A stretch of 62,684 nucleotides of DNA, taken from the NCBI RefSeq assembly GCF_002265265.1, contig NZ_NOIF01000006.1:1-62684 (forward strand). The letters are read 5' to 3'. The position numbers and the translations under genes were made by a program. Of this stretch, positions 52,667 through 61,093 are shown one piece after another. This stretch comes from Photobacterium sanguinicancri. GTDB taxonomy: Bacteria; Pseudomonadota; Gammaproteobacteria; Enterobacterales; Vibrionaceae. A model generated the notes under the pieces. That model was not told where the DNA came from. It searched no databases and was given only the letters and a program-made list of their open reading frames with translations. Within the stretch, counting starts at the first letter, position 1. Every line of letters begins with the position of its first letter.

Positions 52667-54277
52667 ATGGGTAAAGCAAAGGGTAGCAAATCCAAAATCA
52701 GTCGATATAACTATCGTCTGAAAAAACTTCACATTAAAAACTTGAAAGGTATCAAAAACTTTCCTTTGACCTTTGACTCTGTCAAGAATATCACAGCTGT
52801 TGTTGGTGTGAATGGATCAGGTAAGTCGACTATCATACATGCTTTAGCTTGTGCGTTTAAACCCAAAGGCAAACAGACATCAAAAGATTTCAACCGTCTT
52901 TCTCACTTCTTTACTCCAAACAAAGATGCAAGTTGGGATGGTAGCGAGTTCAAAATCGACTTTGAGTTTGACGAGTTAAACCCAGCCAAATCTCCTCAAC
53001 CAGTCACTAAAGATGATCATGAAGTTTATTACAAAAAGCCCGGAAAGAAACAAAGTCGATGGCTTCCAATCTATGGTCGTAGGCATGAGAGAGAGTCCGC
53101 TTATATCGGACTACATGATCTTGCAACGTTAAACGAAGATAAGAACGCAAGTCGCTATAAAGAATACGAAACTGAAGAATTAGCTCACGTTGCGGCAGAC
53201 AAAATAAAGCAAGACATGATTTATGTGCTTGGTAGAGAATATGAGTCACTCAATAGCTGTACGATAAAGAAAGGCGACAAAGTTCACACAATGTTCGGGC
53301 TAGAGTTTAACGGTATAACTTACAGCGAACACTCTATGGGGGCGGGTGAAAAGCGAGTTCTCAATATTCTTTATACGCTACACAGCCCAATGCTTGCTAA
53401 AGGAGGGTTGCTGCTAGTTGATGAGATAGATGTTCTACTTCACGGTGCAGCTTTCAAGCGTTTAATTGAGAAGATCATTCAGCGTTCTAAAGAGAATAGA
53501 ATTGAAGTGGTGTTTTCTACACACCGCGAGACAATTTCGGAATTCAGTGAACAGATTAACATCATCGGTGTTTTCAATACTGGCAATGGAGTGTTGCCAA
53601 TGCCGCACACAAACCCTCAAGTTATGAGCCAACTCACTGGGGTTATGACGAAACCTCTTCACATATACGTCGAAGATGAATTAGCTGAAGACATAGTGCT
53701 TAACCTTGTTTACAGCAAGCATCTGCACGCTCACGTTGATGTGACTAAATTTGGTGCATGGTCAAACGCTTTCGCTTTATTAGCAGGCAAAAAGTTAATG
53801 AATCAAGACATCCAGAATACCGTATGTGTGCTGGATGGTGATGTATGTAGACAGGAAGATGAAAAACTCTCTGAGTGTCAGCGACATTTGAATGGTAACG
53901 ACCGCTATAATGATAGGTGTGAAGTTGTTGGTCAAATAAAAGAATTTAAAATTAAATACTTTGCACCGGAGGGTCAGAAAGGGAGCCCTGAATTTAATAT
54001 CAAGAAGCTCTTTGAGCAAGCGCATATTGATGACCCTCGACTCAGAGAGCTACAAGCCACATCTCGTTCCATTCAAGGACTTAACGATTGGCACATTTAC
54101 TTTGACAAAATGACAGGCATTTCTGGTCAGCGACAAGCTAGAGCGCGAGTGTTAGAGTTTTTGCAAGCTAATGAGGAATGGCAAGAGTACATTCAGGAAG
54201 TTAGTGAATGGCTTGATAGAAAAGTAGTTGAGCTTGAGTTATTAATTGACAATGAACCAGTAGCTTATTGTGACTAA
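52667..54277 (+). CDS. OLD-like ATPase with C-terminal TOPRIM-like domain
   Basis: 536 residues. ABC/SMC-type ATPase: N-terminal LHIKNLKGIKNFPLTFD, Walker A VGVNGSGKSTIIHAL (about 45-59), signature HSMGAGEKRVLNIL (~222), Walker B GGLLLVDEIDVLL (~246) and switch STHRETISEF (~283). After residue 330 a TOPRIM-like nuclease core appears: acidic IYVEDELAEDIV and CVLDGDVCRQE. This order is that of OLD-family nucleases and of the AriA plus AriB halves of PARIS. It stands alone, so a single-gene OLD (class 1-like) system is the simplest reading. No helicase or toxin gene adjoins it. Confidence 0.82.
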   Translation: MGKAKGSKSKISRYNYRLKKLHIKNLKGIKNFPLTFDSVKNITAVVGVNGSGKSTIIHALACAFKPKGKQTSKDFNRLSHFFTPNKDASWDGSEFKIDFEFDELNPAKSPQPVTKDDHEVYYKKPGKKQSRWLPIYGRRHERESAYIGLHDLATLNEDKNASRYKEYETEELAHVAADKIKQDMIYVLGREYESLNSCTIKKGDKVHTMFGLEFNGITYSEHSMGAGEKRVLNILYTLHSPMLAKGGLLLVDEIDVLLHGAAFKRLIEKIIQRSKENRIEVVFSTHRETISEFSEQINIIGVFNTGNGVLPMPHTNPQVMSQLTGVMTKPLHIYVEDELAEDIVLNLVYSKHLHAHVDVTKFGAWSNAFALLAGKKLMNQDIQNTVCVLDGDVCRQEDEKLSECQRHLNGNDRYNDRCEVVGQIKEFKIKYFAPEGQKGSPEFNIKKLFEQAHIDDPRLRELQATSRSIQGLNDWHIYFDKMTGISGQRQARARVLEFLQANEEWQEYIQEVSEWLDRKVVELELLIDNEPVAYCD

Positions 54278-54327
54278 AAATGGATTAGGTTGGATGTGAG
54301 CTGTCAATTTGCTTTGAACATGAATAA

Positions 54328-54361
54328 CAGAATAGGTGTTGCTCAGCCGACACCTATTCTG
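54328..54361. repeat. Perfect 12-bp inverted repeat after the OLD-like gene
   Basis: CAGAATAGGTGT and ACACCTATTCTG with a 10-base loop, 50 bases after the stop. No T-tract. It may be a terminator-like hairpin, since convergent genes follow. Confidence 0.7.
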
Positions 54362-54536
54362 GGTGCTGGACAAGCCCGAAGCATATTTCCATACCTTACT
54401 TCATCAGAACGATGCCCAGTAAAGCTATTACTCTAACTCATTCCTGTTCTGTCCAAATATAAGATATTTTCCAGAATATTGGCTGTATATTTTGGTAGTG
54501 ATCCATTTACTTATTTATTCATTTGAGTACGAATCA

Positions 54537-55064
54537 CTACAATTCATTTTGAAATGAATCTGCTATTTCTCGGATGAGATTCTCTGTGACTCCTGAAGCA
54601 CTGCTTACTTTAATGTACCTACCTGAAAAACTGGAGAGCTGCCTATCATATAGGTCTAGGTTACCTACAACCCGCCAATCAGCACTCATTTTATAGGAAT
54701 GGGCTAACATTCTTCGAATAGGATTGGAGTCATTTAATCTGAGCGTTAACCTCTCGTCTGAAGCTATGTACTCTTGTTTAATTCCTTGTATTATCAAAAA
54801 TTCCCTAGGAAACAAAGTGCTCAGAGGGTATAAAAGCACGTTGGAGTTCATACAAAAGACGTTTAGTAACTTAGCCCCTTCAGGATCGAGTGTAACTTGT
54901 TCTAAAAATGAAGCATGGTTCATGGAGAAATAATTTTCTATCTCTGTTACAGAGCGCATTTGGGGATGTTTATTGAGGTAATCTGTAGAGAGAAGTAAGC
55001 TCACAACATCAAAATATAGAACCTGCAATCCGGTGTGACTTTTTGAGTTTTTCGGTTTATTCAT
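54537..55064 (-). CDS. Unrecognised island protein of ~175 residues
   Basis: Encodes about 175 residues, soluble, mixed charge, with two hydrophobic-looking helices (VLYFDVVSLLLSTDYL and NSNVLLYPLSTLFPREFLII) and an Arg/Ser-rich C-terminal part. The frame is open to GTG 55106, but that part contains a terminator hairpin; ATG 55064 with AAGAAA before it is preferred. No family recognised. It is the last member of a minus-strand group with the 38-residue membrane protein and the 165-residue protein. Confidence 0.62.
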   Translation of the reverse strand: MNKPKNSKSHTGLQVLYFDVVSLLLSTDYLNKHPQMRSVTEIENYFSMNHASFLEQVTLDPEGAKLLNVFCMNSNVLLYPLSTLFPREFLIIQGIKQEYIASDERLTLRLNDSNPIRRMLAHSYKMSADWRVVGNLDLYDRQLSSFSGRYIKVSSASGVTENLIREIADSFQNEL

Positions 55065-55090
55065 TTTCTTAAATCGCTTATAGCAATTAC

Positions 55091-55131
55091 AAAACAAAAA
55101 CGTCACTTCAGCTGTGATAGATAAAGTGACG
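55091..55131 (-). terminator. Terminator or attenuator between the 38-residue gene and the ~175-residue gene
   Basis: CGTCACTT (55101-55108) and AAGTGACG (55124-55131) form an 8-bp stem; on the minus strand it is followed by TTTTTGTTTT. Confidence 0.8.
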
Positions 55132-55140
55132 GAGTGATAA

Positions 55141-55257
55141 TCATTTGCGTCGCTTAATGTATTTCACTGTAGCAAACATACCGACAAATATACCGATGAT
55201 GATTCCTATCAAAACAGGCACAACGACATAAGTATTAATAAGTAATATCTTTTCCAT
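55141..55257 (-). CDS. 38-residue single-span membrane protein
   Basis: ATG 55257 to TGA 55143-55141. The protein is a short N-terminal MEKILLIN, a continuous hydrophobic span (YVVVPVLIGIIIGIFVGMF) and a basic tail (KYIKRRK), so the C-terminus should face the cytoplasm. AAGGAG lies seven bases before the ATG, a near-ideal ribosome site. It starts 21 bases after the stop of the 165-residue gene and ends just before a terminator, so it is in an operon with that gene. Toxin-like small membrane proteins have this shape, but no family is recognised. Confidence 0.68.
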   Translation of the reverse strand: MEKILLINTYVVVPVLIGIIIGIFVGMFATVKYIKRRK

Positions 55258-55278
55258 TAATGATCTCCTTATTTAGAG

Positions 55279-55776
55279 TTAATCGCCAGCTACTGGAATT
55301 TTCGCCAATAGCATTGCCGTACTAGCATCAGTTGAGGTTGTGCCCCGATCTGCGAGAGAGCTGATTTCAGATTGAAGATATCTATAAGTGCAACATTTTC
55401 CGTCCCAATAGCTCATAGAAGCCAAATAATAATTTAAGCGTGCAAGCCCTAGTGGTGGTAGTGGACACACCTCTTCAACTTCTTCTGAGTTAGTCCAGTA
55501 AAGACTTCGATAACCCAGTTTTATGATTTGAAAAACAATATCTCTAAGGTGCCCTATATCGCGAACAGGAAATGATAAAAGGTTTGAATCATGTGGTTGA
55601 CTCGTGTGATAAGAAACATCAAGTAACCCGGATTTTTTATTTAATGTTATGTAGGCTCTAACTCCCCGTATTGGATAATAATCTTCATTGCAATTTATAC
55701 TCATCGCCGAATTTAGTTTTTTTGAGAGCTGAAGAATCCAATTGACTTCTTCAGGATCATAACACCTGTAACACAT
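55279..55776 (-). CDS. Unrecognised island protein of 165 residues
   Basis: 165 residues, soluble, Cys at the N-terminus (MCYRCYDPEEVNW) and later CCTYRYL. Beta-rich middle (YITLNKKSGLLDVSYHT). No signal peptide or membrane span, no known motif. ATG 55776 has AAGGA six bases upstream. It is the first gene of the minus-strand pair with the 38-residue membrane protein and may act with it. Confidence 0.65.
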   Translation of the reverse strand: MCYRCYDPEEVNWILQLSKKLNSAMSINCNEDYYPIRGVRAYITLNKKSGLLDVSYHTSQPHDSNLLSFPVRDIGHLRDIVFQIIKLGYRSLYWTNSEEVEEVCPLPPLGLARLNYYLASMSYWDGKCCTYRYLQSEISSLADRGTTSTDASTAMLLAKIPVAGD

Positions 55777-55779
55777 CAC

Positions 55780-56813
55780 TCTTCCTTACCACGACTGAAT
55801 TTATGCATGTTTATAAAGGAAGAGATACGATTTAGCAAGGGGTGGGGTGAGTTAAACTCCTTTTAAATCAGCGTTTTAGTTGGTGTTGCTATGCCAAGTC
55901 AACTGTTGTTGTTTATGCGTAATGAGCTCTATTTTATTCGCCTTTTAGCATATCCTCCTACATAGGTAGGTGAAATAACTAATGGATTGACTGTTTGTTT
56001 TGATTCGGCTTTGGGACTGTAAATAAATGAATAAAATCTGAAGCTATAGCACTGATTTTCAAGGATTAAGTTTAAATATGCTTGTAACGATTGTTTTTGT
56101 GGAAGGAGGAGGGCGGGTACTAATTGCTCGGAATATTATGTGGCTTGGTTGACATGCAATCTGTCAATTCTTTAACTGCGCTAGCTCTAATATGCTACCG
56201 GCACATAAAATGAGTTAGTTTTAATTTCTGAATGAGTGTTTTTTGACCAAGTTTCCTGTAATTAAGTAGTATCTTACGTTCTTTAGTAGCCACATTTTAT
56301 TGATCGTAGTCACAGAAAAGTGAACAACAGATGACGCAACCACAACCTGCATCTTTTCTGATTTGTTGCTCTATTGATGACCCAATGTAACGTTTTAGGC
56401 CGTATTTGTTCGGTCGTTATGTTTCAATTCCATAAAAGCTCTTTCCCTGAATATTAGGTGTAATGAGTTAGAGGAGAGGCTCTAATTGATCATATCTTAA
56501 CATATGAGCACTTTGGTGCGCATTTAGGTGCAATCCGTTCTTCTTGGTCACGTTGGGGTAATCTCTATGCGTGGTCGGGGGAGGCACTGTCTGCTTATTG
56601 GTCGAGTAACTAACTTTTGCACCAAAATCGTTTTGGGCCACATCTTCATGTGCTTCAGCGCCTCGACTTTTCCCTTAACCTACCTAATGCAAAGCCTTTC
56701 TGTTGAAAAGCGGCTCGGTATGTATAGTTAGTTGGGCCGATATGCTTAATCATACTTACTGCACTGAATTTCGAATCGTGAACGAGTCGGAGATTTATTT
56801 GTTGTTATTTAAT
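55780..56813. other. 1-kb gene-free island region
   Basis: No supported gene. A frame at 56528-56731 lacks a ribosome site. Short palindromes are present: TTAGAG/CTCTAA around 56469-56485, and TTTGGTGC near 56512 opposite GCACCAAA near 56620. The 56500-56740 part is more GC-rich than its surroundings. It separates the minus-strand unknown group from the Gabija-like pair and must hold divergent promoters. Confidence 0.5.
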
Positions 56814-56841
56814 TTGACTTAATTCATTGAAATTATTTAAT
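56814..56841 (+). promoter_or_regulatory. Putative promoter of the gajA-gajB pair
   Basis: TTGACT (56814-56819), 16 bases, TTTAAT (56836-56841), 86 bases before the gajA-like start. Confidence 0.5.
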
Positions 56842-56927
56842 TTAACAAGTAAGTTTTAGCGATAAATTAATGATTGATGCGTTCTGGAAGAGGGAATTCC
56901 TGCGTCCCTTTATCACAAGGAAAAAAG

Positions 56928-58931
56928 ATGCACATAAGCAATGTACGAATACAGAATTTCAGGCAACTTAAAGATACAACATTAGATCTGGAAGATGAGT
57001 TAAATAACGAACTATCTCTTCTGATAGGAAAAAATAATTCTGGCAAGACATCTTTTATCGTAGTGTTTGAAAAATTCCTGAAGTCAAGGAAGTTCTACTA
57101 CGATGACTTCCCATTGAGTCTGCGTGAAGACATTCTTAAGCTCAGTGAAAAGACAGATGAGTATTCACTGGCAATAAGACTATCCCTTAGTATTAAGTAT
57201 GGCGAAGAAGATAATCTACAGAACCTTTCTGAATTCATTGTAGATCTTGACCCGAAATCCAACACAGCACGAATTTCCTTTGAAGCAACGATCAACAAAT
57301 CAAAACTACTAAAGGATCTTGATGCTGTTACCAAAAGAAAAGATGAGTTCATCAAAAAGAACCTTTCTGATTACATTCAAGTTAGATACTACATCTTTGA
57401 TAACTTTAGTGATTTTGAGCCGAAACATCGTTCTAATCTAATCCCCAAAGATGCATCTGATGTTAATAACCTAATCAATTTGAAGATAATTCAAGCCAAT
57501 AGAAATGTAACGAGTTCGGATGCAAAGCCTCAAGATCGAAAGATTCTTTCATATCTAACAACACAGTTCTACAACAGCAAAGTCAAGGTTTCTCATGATG
57601 AGCTAGACGGGATCAATTCATCAATTATTGAAGCAGATAGCCAACTTAGCAGTAACTACAAAGCCTTCTTTTCTCCTTTCCTTCAGAACGCAAAGTCCTT
57701 TCTTGGACTTACTGACCTAAACGTTGTGTCCGATCTTCAGTCCAAGGAGGTTATGGCAAGTCATTCTAAGATCACCTATGGAATAAATGGCACTGAACTT
57801 CCTGAACATCAAAATGGTTTGGGATACATGAACATACTTTACCTTCTTCTTAACATAGAGATAGAGAAGGCAGATTTTGAAGAGAGCGGGCGAGATATAA
57901 ACCTTCTGTTTATTGAAGAGCCTGAAGCTCACACCCATCCACAACTACAGTATGTTTTTATTGACCAAATCACAGAAACTTTAAAAGGGATTAAAGGGCT
58001 TCAAACTTTCATCTCAACTCATTCTGCTCATATCGTCAAAAAATGCAATTTCAAGGACATTCGCTACTTTCGCATCCAAAAGGATGAAGCTAATACAGAG
58101 ATTCGGAATTTCTATATAGAGTTACAAGCAAGGTATGCTGATGAAAGGAATACTGATATCGACAAGGTAGAAAAGGAGAATTTCAAGTTTCTCAACCAAT
58201 ATTTAACAATTGAGTCCTCAGAACTATTTTTTGCAGAGAAGATAATCTTCATAGAAGGTACTTCTGAAAAAATGCTCCTCCCATACTTCATCAATCAATT
58301 TGATACAGATGGCCTTGGTGATAAGGGTGATATTGCACTCACTTCTCAAAATATATCGATCCTCGAAGTTGGGGCGAATGCAAAAGCATTTAAGCACTTT
58401 CTCGACTTCCTTGAGATAAAGACACTCATCATTACAGATCTAGATACAACCAAAGAATGTGAGAGTGAGAAGGGAAGAAAGACTTACAATGCATGCGCTG
58501 CAAAAATTGGCACTCATACTAGCAATGGAACCTTACGGCATTACTATAAATCACCGGAATTTGGTGATAAGGGTTTCTCAGCATGGATGGATAAACTAAA
58601 AGAACATAGCCATGATGCCCCATCACCATTGATCAAGGTTGCTTATCAGGATGTTCAAGACGGATACCAAGGTAGAAGTTTTGAAGAAGCATTTGTGAGT
58701 GCGAATATGGACTCTATAGGCAGTAATCTAGACGATGTCGATGGACTTAAAAACAAGGATAAGTTTGATGACTGCAAGTCAGACCCTGACAAGTTTGTGG
58801 AGGAAATGCTTGATAGCAAAGGGAAGTCTAGCTTTGCCTCCTCTATACTCTACCTCGCTCTTTCAAAGGATAACCTTAAGTGGAATCCCCCTTCATATAT
58901 TAAGGAGGGATTAAAGTGGATCGCAAAGTAA
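56928..58931 (+). CDS. gajA: GajA-like OLD-family ATP-dependent endonuclease
   Basis: 667 residues. N-terminal ATPase: MHISNVRIQNFRQLKDTTLD, Walker A LIGKNNSGKTSF (~33), signature HQNGLGYMNILYLLL (~293), Walker B INLLFIEEPEAHTHPQLQ (~326) and FISTHSAHIVKK (~363). C-terminal TOPRIM: IIFIEGTSEKMLL (~437) and TLIITDLDTTKEC (~500). This is the class 2 OLD layout, paired with a UvrD-like helicase, as in Gabija. GajA of Gabija cleaves DNA when nucleotide levels drop. ATG 56928 follows AAGGAAAAAAG. It is about 90 residues longer than the Bacillus GajA. Codons AGA, AGG and ATA are frequent, unlike chromosomal genes here. Confidence 0.85.
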   Translation: MHISNVRIQNFRQLKDTTLDLEDELNNELSLLIGKNNSGKTSFIVVFEKFLKSRKFYYDDFPLSLREDILKLSEKTDEYSLAIRLSLSIKYGEEDNLQNLSEFIVDLDPKSNTARISFEATINKSKLLKDLDAVTKRKDEFIKKNLSDYIQVRYYIFDNFSDFEPKHRSNLIPKDASDVNNLINLKIIQANRNVTSSDAKPQDRKILSYLTTQFYNSKVKVSHDELDGINSSIIEADSQLSSNYKAFFSPFLQNAKSFLGLTDLNVVSDLQSKEVMASHSKITYGINGTELPEHQNGLGYMNILYLLLNIEIEKADFEESGRDINLLFIEEPEAHTHPQLQYVFIDQITETLKGIKGLQTFISTHSAHIVKKCNFKDIRYFRIQKDEANTEIRNFYIELQARYADERNTDIDKVEKENFKFLNQYLTIESSELFFAEKIIFIEGTSEKMLLPYFINQFDTDGLGDKGDIALTSQNISILEVGANAKAFKHFLDFLEIKTLIITDLDTTKECESEKGRKTYNACAAKIGTHTSNGTLRHYYKSPEFGDKGFSAWMDKLKEHSHDAPSPLIKVAYQDVQDGYQGRSFEEAFVSANMDSIGSNLDDVDGLKNKDKFDDCKSDPDKFVEEMLDSKGKSSFASSILYLALSKDNLKWNPPSYIKEGLKWIAK

Positions 58932-60940
58932 CACCACAGCAAAGAATTCAAGAGTGCATTGCCGATAAGAAGAGTTTTGTTTTACAGGGAGGGGCCGGTT
59001 GTGGGAAAACTGAAACACTAAAGCAAACACTACAGCTCCTGTCCAAAGATTATCCGAAGAAGAGAATTGCATGTATCACTCATACCAACTTAGCTGTTAA
59101 TGAAATCATTGACCGCGTAGGAGAAGGTTACAACATATCCACGATACATTCGTTTCTTGGCTCCCTAATTAAGAACTACACTAAAGCAATTCACAAAGTT
59201 ATACATGAGATATTTATAGTCGCTAATGCAGAAGTTGAGACTGAGGATAGTTCTGGGCTAACTGGTAATGATCTCAAAAAAGCTAACCATGAAAACTACA
59301 AGAGTGCTTATAAGAAGTATGCAAAGTTAAAATATATTGTCAAAGGCGAGACCTCACCCAAAGAGCTTGGTAAAAGAGAGTATGACAAAGCGCCAAATGA
59401 ATACAGCCAGACACTCAATGAGAAAATAGCTGACTTGAATACTGAAGTTCGGCAGGTCATTGATGGTAAGGATCACAGGATCATTAGATACAATGACTCA
59501 CGTTTTGACCGATTCAATGACCTTTCATTTGGGCATGATAGCCTGCTTAAGATTACAAGTTTGCTATTTATGCGTTATTCAAAGCTAGGAAGGATCTTGT
59601 GTGATAAGTACGATTTCATCCTAATAGATGAATACCAAGATACACATGAAGACGTGGTTGAAGTGTTCTTAAAGCATCTCCCTAGAGATAAGAAAATCAC
59701 AATAGGATTATTTGGGGATGCAATGCAAAGCATATACTCAGATGGTATTGGAGATGTGCGTGCCTATATCGACTCAGGTGACCTTGCCGAGATACCAAAG
59801 GAAGATAACTTCCGATGTTCAGAACAGGTGATTAACTTTGTGAATGCTCTTAGAGAGGATGATCTAAGGCAAGAACCTGCATTCAAGGTTAAAAAAGATG
59901 GCACCAAAGAGACCTTAAAAGATAGACAAGGTCAGGTTAGGTTGCTTTATGCAATCTGGGATAAAAACAAACCTCATTCTAGGAGTTGTTCTGAAGAAAA
60001 GCAGGCATACCTTGATTTCGTCGACAAGTTAATTGACTTGGCTGATGGTAAAGAATCCTCTCATAAGAAGTTGATGCTTACAAACAAGTCAATTGCAGGC
60101 AAAGTTGGATTTGCTTCTTTATATAAGGTGTTTGCTGATAGGTATACGGAAGTCAAAGATGAGCTCGAAAAGGTTCTCTCAAGCACTCAGGTGCTTGATC
60201 TAGTAGAACTATGTGATGCCTATAGCGGAGCAAAAAAGAGATACAATTTCATACTATCCGAACTGAAGAAGTCGGGGTTTGTGCTTAACAACCTTGAGGC
60301 CAAAGAAAAGATTGTCGCCGCATTTGAGAAGATCACTACGGGTGATCTAAGCATTGCTAAAACTCTTGAGGTTGCTTTTGAAGAAAATATTATCACCAAG
60401 TCAGACAGTTACCTTGCATATGTTGGTCGTAAGGACTCTTTTTTAGCTGAGTTGAAAAAAGATATAGCATATCAGCAGCTCAAAAAGATATTCAACTCAG
60501 GAGCCAATACCTTAGCTAAGATGGTAAAAGAAGTCCCTGAATTGACTGAAGAAACATTCAATGAGTTTATATCCAATCTTAAAAGAGAGAGATTCTACGA
60601 GGAGCTATTCTCTGAATCGATCCCCTTTAGTGAGATAATTAGGTACTACAGATATCTAAATGAAGAGTGTGATTACATCACAATGCATAAGACCAAAGGA
60701 TCTGGTATTGAGAACGTTTTAGTTGTCCTTGATGAGTATTTTTGGAATCAATACAAGTTTCAGTTCAGCCACAATAGTACAGAGCCTAGTAGCGCCTTCA
60801 CGTCCCCTAACATGAAGCTGTTTTATGTTGCATGCTCACGAACGATAAAGAACCTGACTGTTGTCAAAGTGGTAACCAGTGATGAGGAAAAGCATCTACT
60901 GGCAACATTCCCCGGATTTAAAAAGGTAGTTACTGATTAG
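58916..60940 (+). CDS. gajB: GajB-like UvrD/Rep-family helicase
   Basis: 674 residues. Superfamily 1 motifs: Walker A QGGAGCGKTETLK (~22), motif Ia ITHTNLAVNEI, motif II DFILIDEYQDT (~235), motif III GLFGDAMQSIYS, motif V MHKTKGSGIENVLVVLDE (~587) and VI FYVACSRTIKNLTVV (~641). GTG 58916 overlaps the gajA-like stop by 16 bases and has AAGGAGGG just before it, showing translational coupling. Residues ~90-230 form a long charged insertion between motifs Ia and II compared with compact GajB (~490 residues). It works with the upstream nuclease in DNA sensing. Confidence 0.84.
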   Translation: MDRKVTPQQRIQECIADKKSFVLQGGAGCGKTETLKQTLQLLSKDYPKKRIACITHTNLAVNEIIDRVGEGYNISTIHSFLGSLIKNYTKAIHKVIHEIFIVANAEVETEDSSGLTGNDLKKANHENYKSAYKKYAKLKYIVKGETSPKELGKREYDKAPNEYSQTLNEKIADLNTEVRQVIDGKDHRIIRYNDSRFDRFNDLSFGHDSLLKITSLLFMRYSKLGRILCDKYDFILIDEYQDTHEDVVEVFLKHLPRDKKITIGLFGDAMQSIYSDGIGDVRAYIDSGDLAEIPKEDNFRCSEQVINFVNALREDDLRQEPAFKVKKDGTKETLKDRQGQVRLLYAIWDKNKPHSRSCSEEKQAYLDFVDKLIDLADGKESSHKKLMLTNKSIAGKVGFASLYKVFADRYTEVKDELEKVLSSTQVLDLVELCDAYSGAKKRYNFILSELKKSGFVLNNLEAKEKIVAAFEKITTGDLSIAKTLEVAFEENIITKSDSYLAYVGRKDSFLAELKKDIAYQQLKKIFNSGANTLAKMVKEVPELTEETFNEFISNLKRERFYEELFSESIPFSEIIRYYRYLNEECDYITMHKTKGSGIENVLVVLDEYFWNQYKFQFSHNSTEPSSAFTSPNMKLFYVACSRTIKNLTVVKVVTSDEEKHLLATFPGFKKVVTD

Positions 60941-61025
60941 GGGGAAGGGCCATTTATGGGATTGAGAAAGGTCAGGTAGCTTAAAAAAACGGCTAATAAA
61001 ATAGCTAGAATGAACACATAAACTT

Positions 61026-61046
61026 TTAAGGTTTCAAGATACTTTT
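61026..61046 (+). repeat. Repeated 21-base element after the gajB-like gene
   Basis: TTAAGGTTTCAAGATACTTTT; second copy of the element at 51602-51622 (19 of 21 identical), same orientation. Confidence 0.7.
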
Positions 61047-61059
61047 TCTTATCTGAATT

Positions 61060-61093
61060 AACCTAGTTAGACCAAATAATCTAACTAGGTTTT
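61060..61093 (+). terminator. Hairpin after the gajB-like gene
   Basis: AACCTAGTTAGA and TCTAACTAGGTT form a perfect 12-bp stem over an 8-base loop, then TTG. A short T-tract makes it a plausible terminator. Confidence 0.6.

Noticed and set aside
56528..56731. 67-codon open frame in the gene-free island region
   Set aside because: No ribosome site, no known motif, and it spans the self-complementary GC-rich patch.
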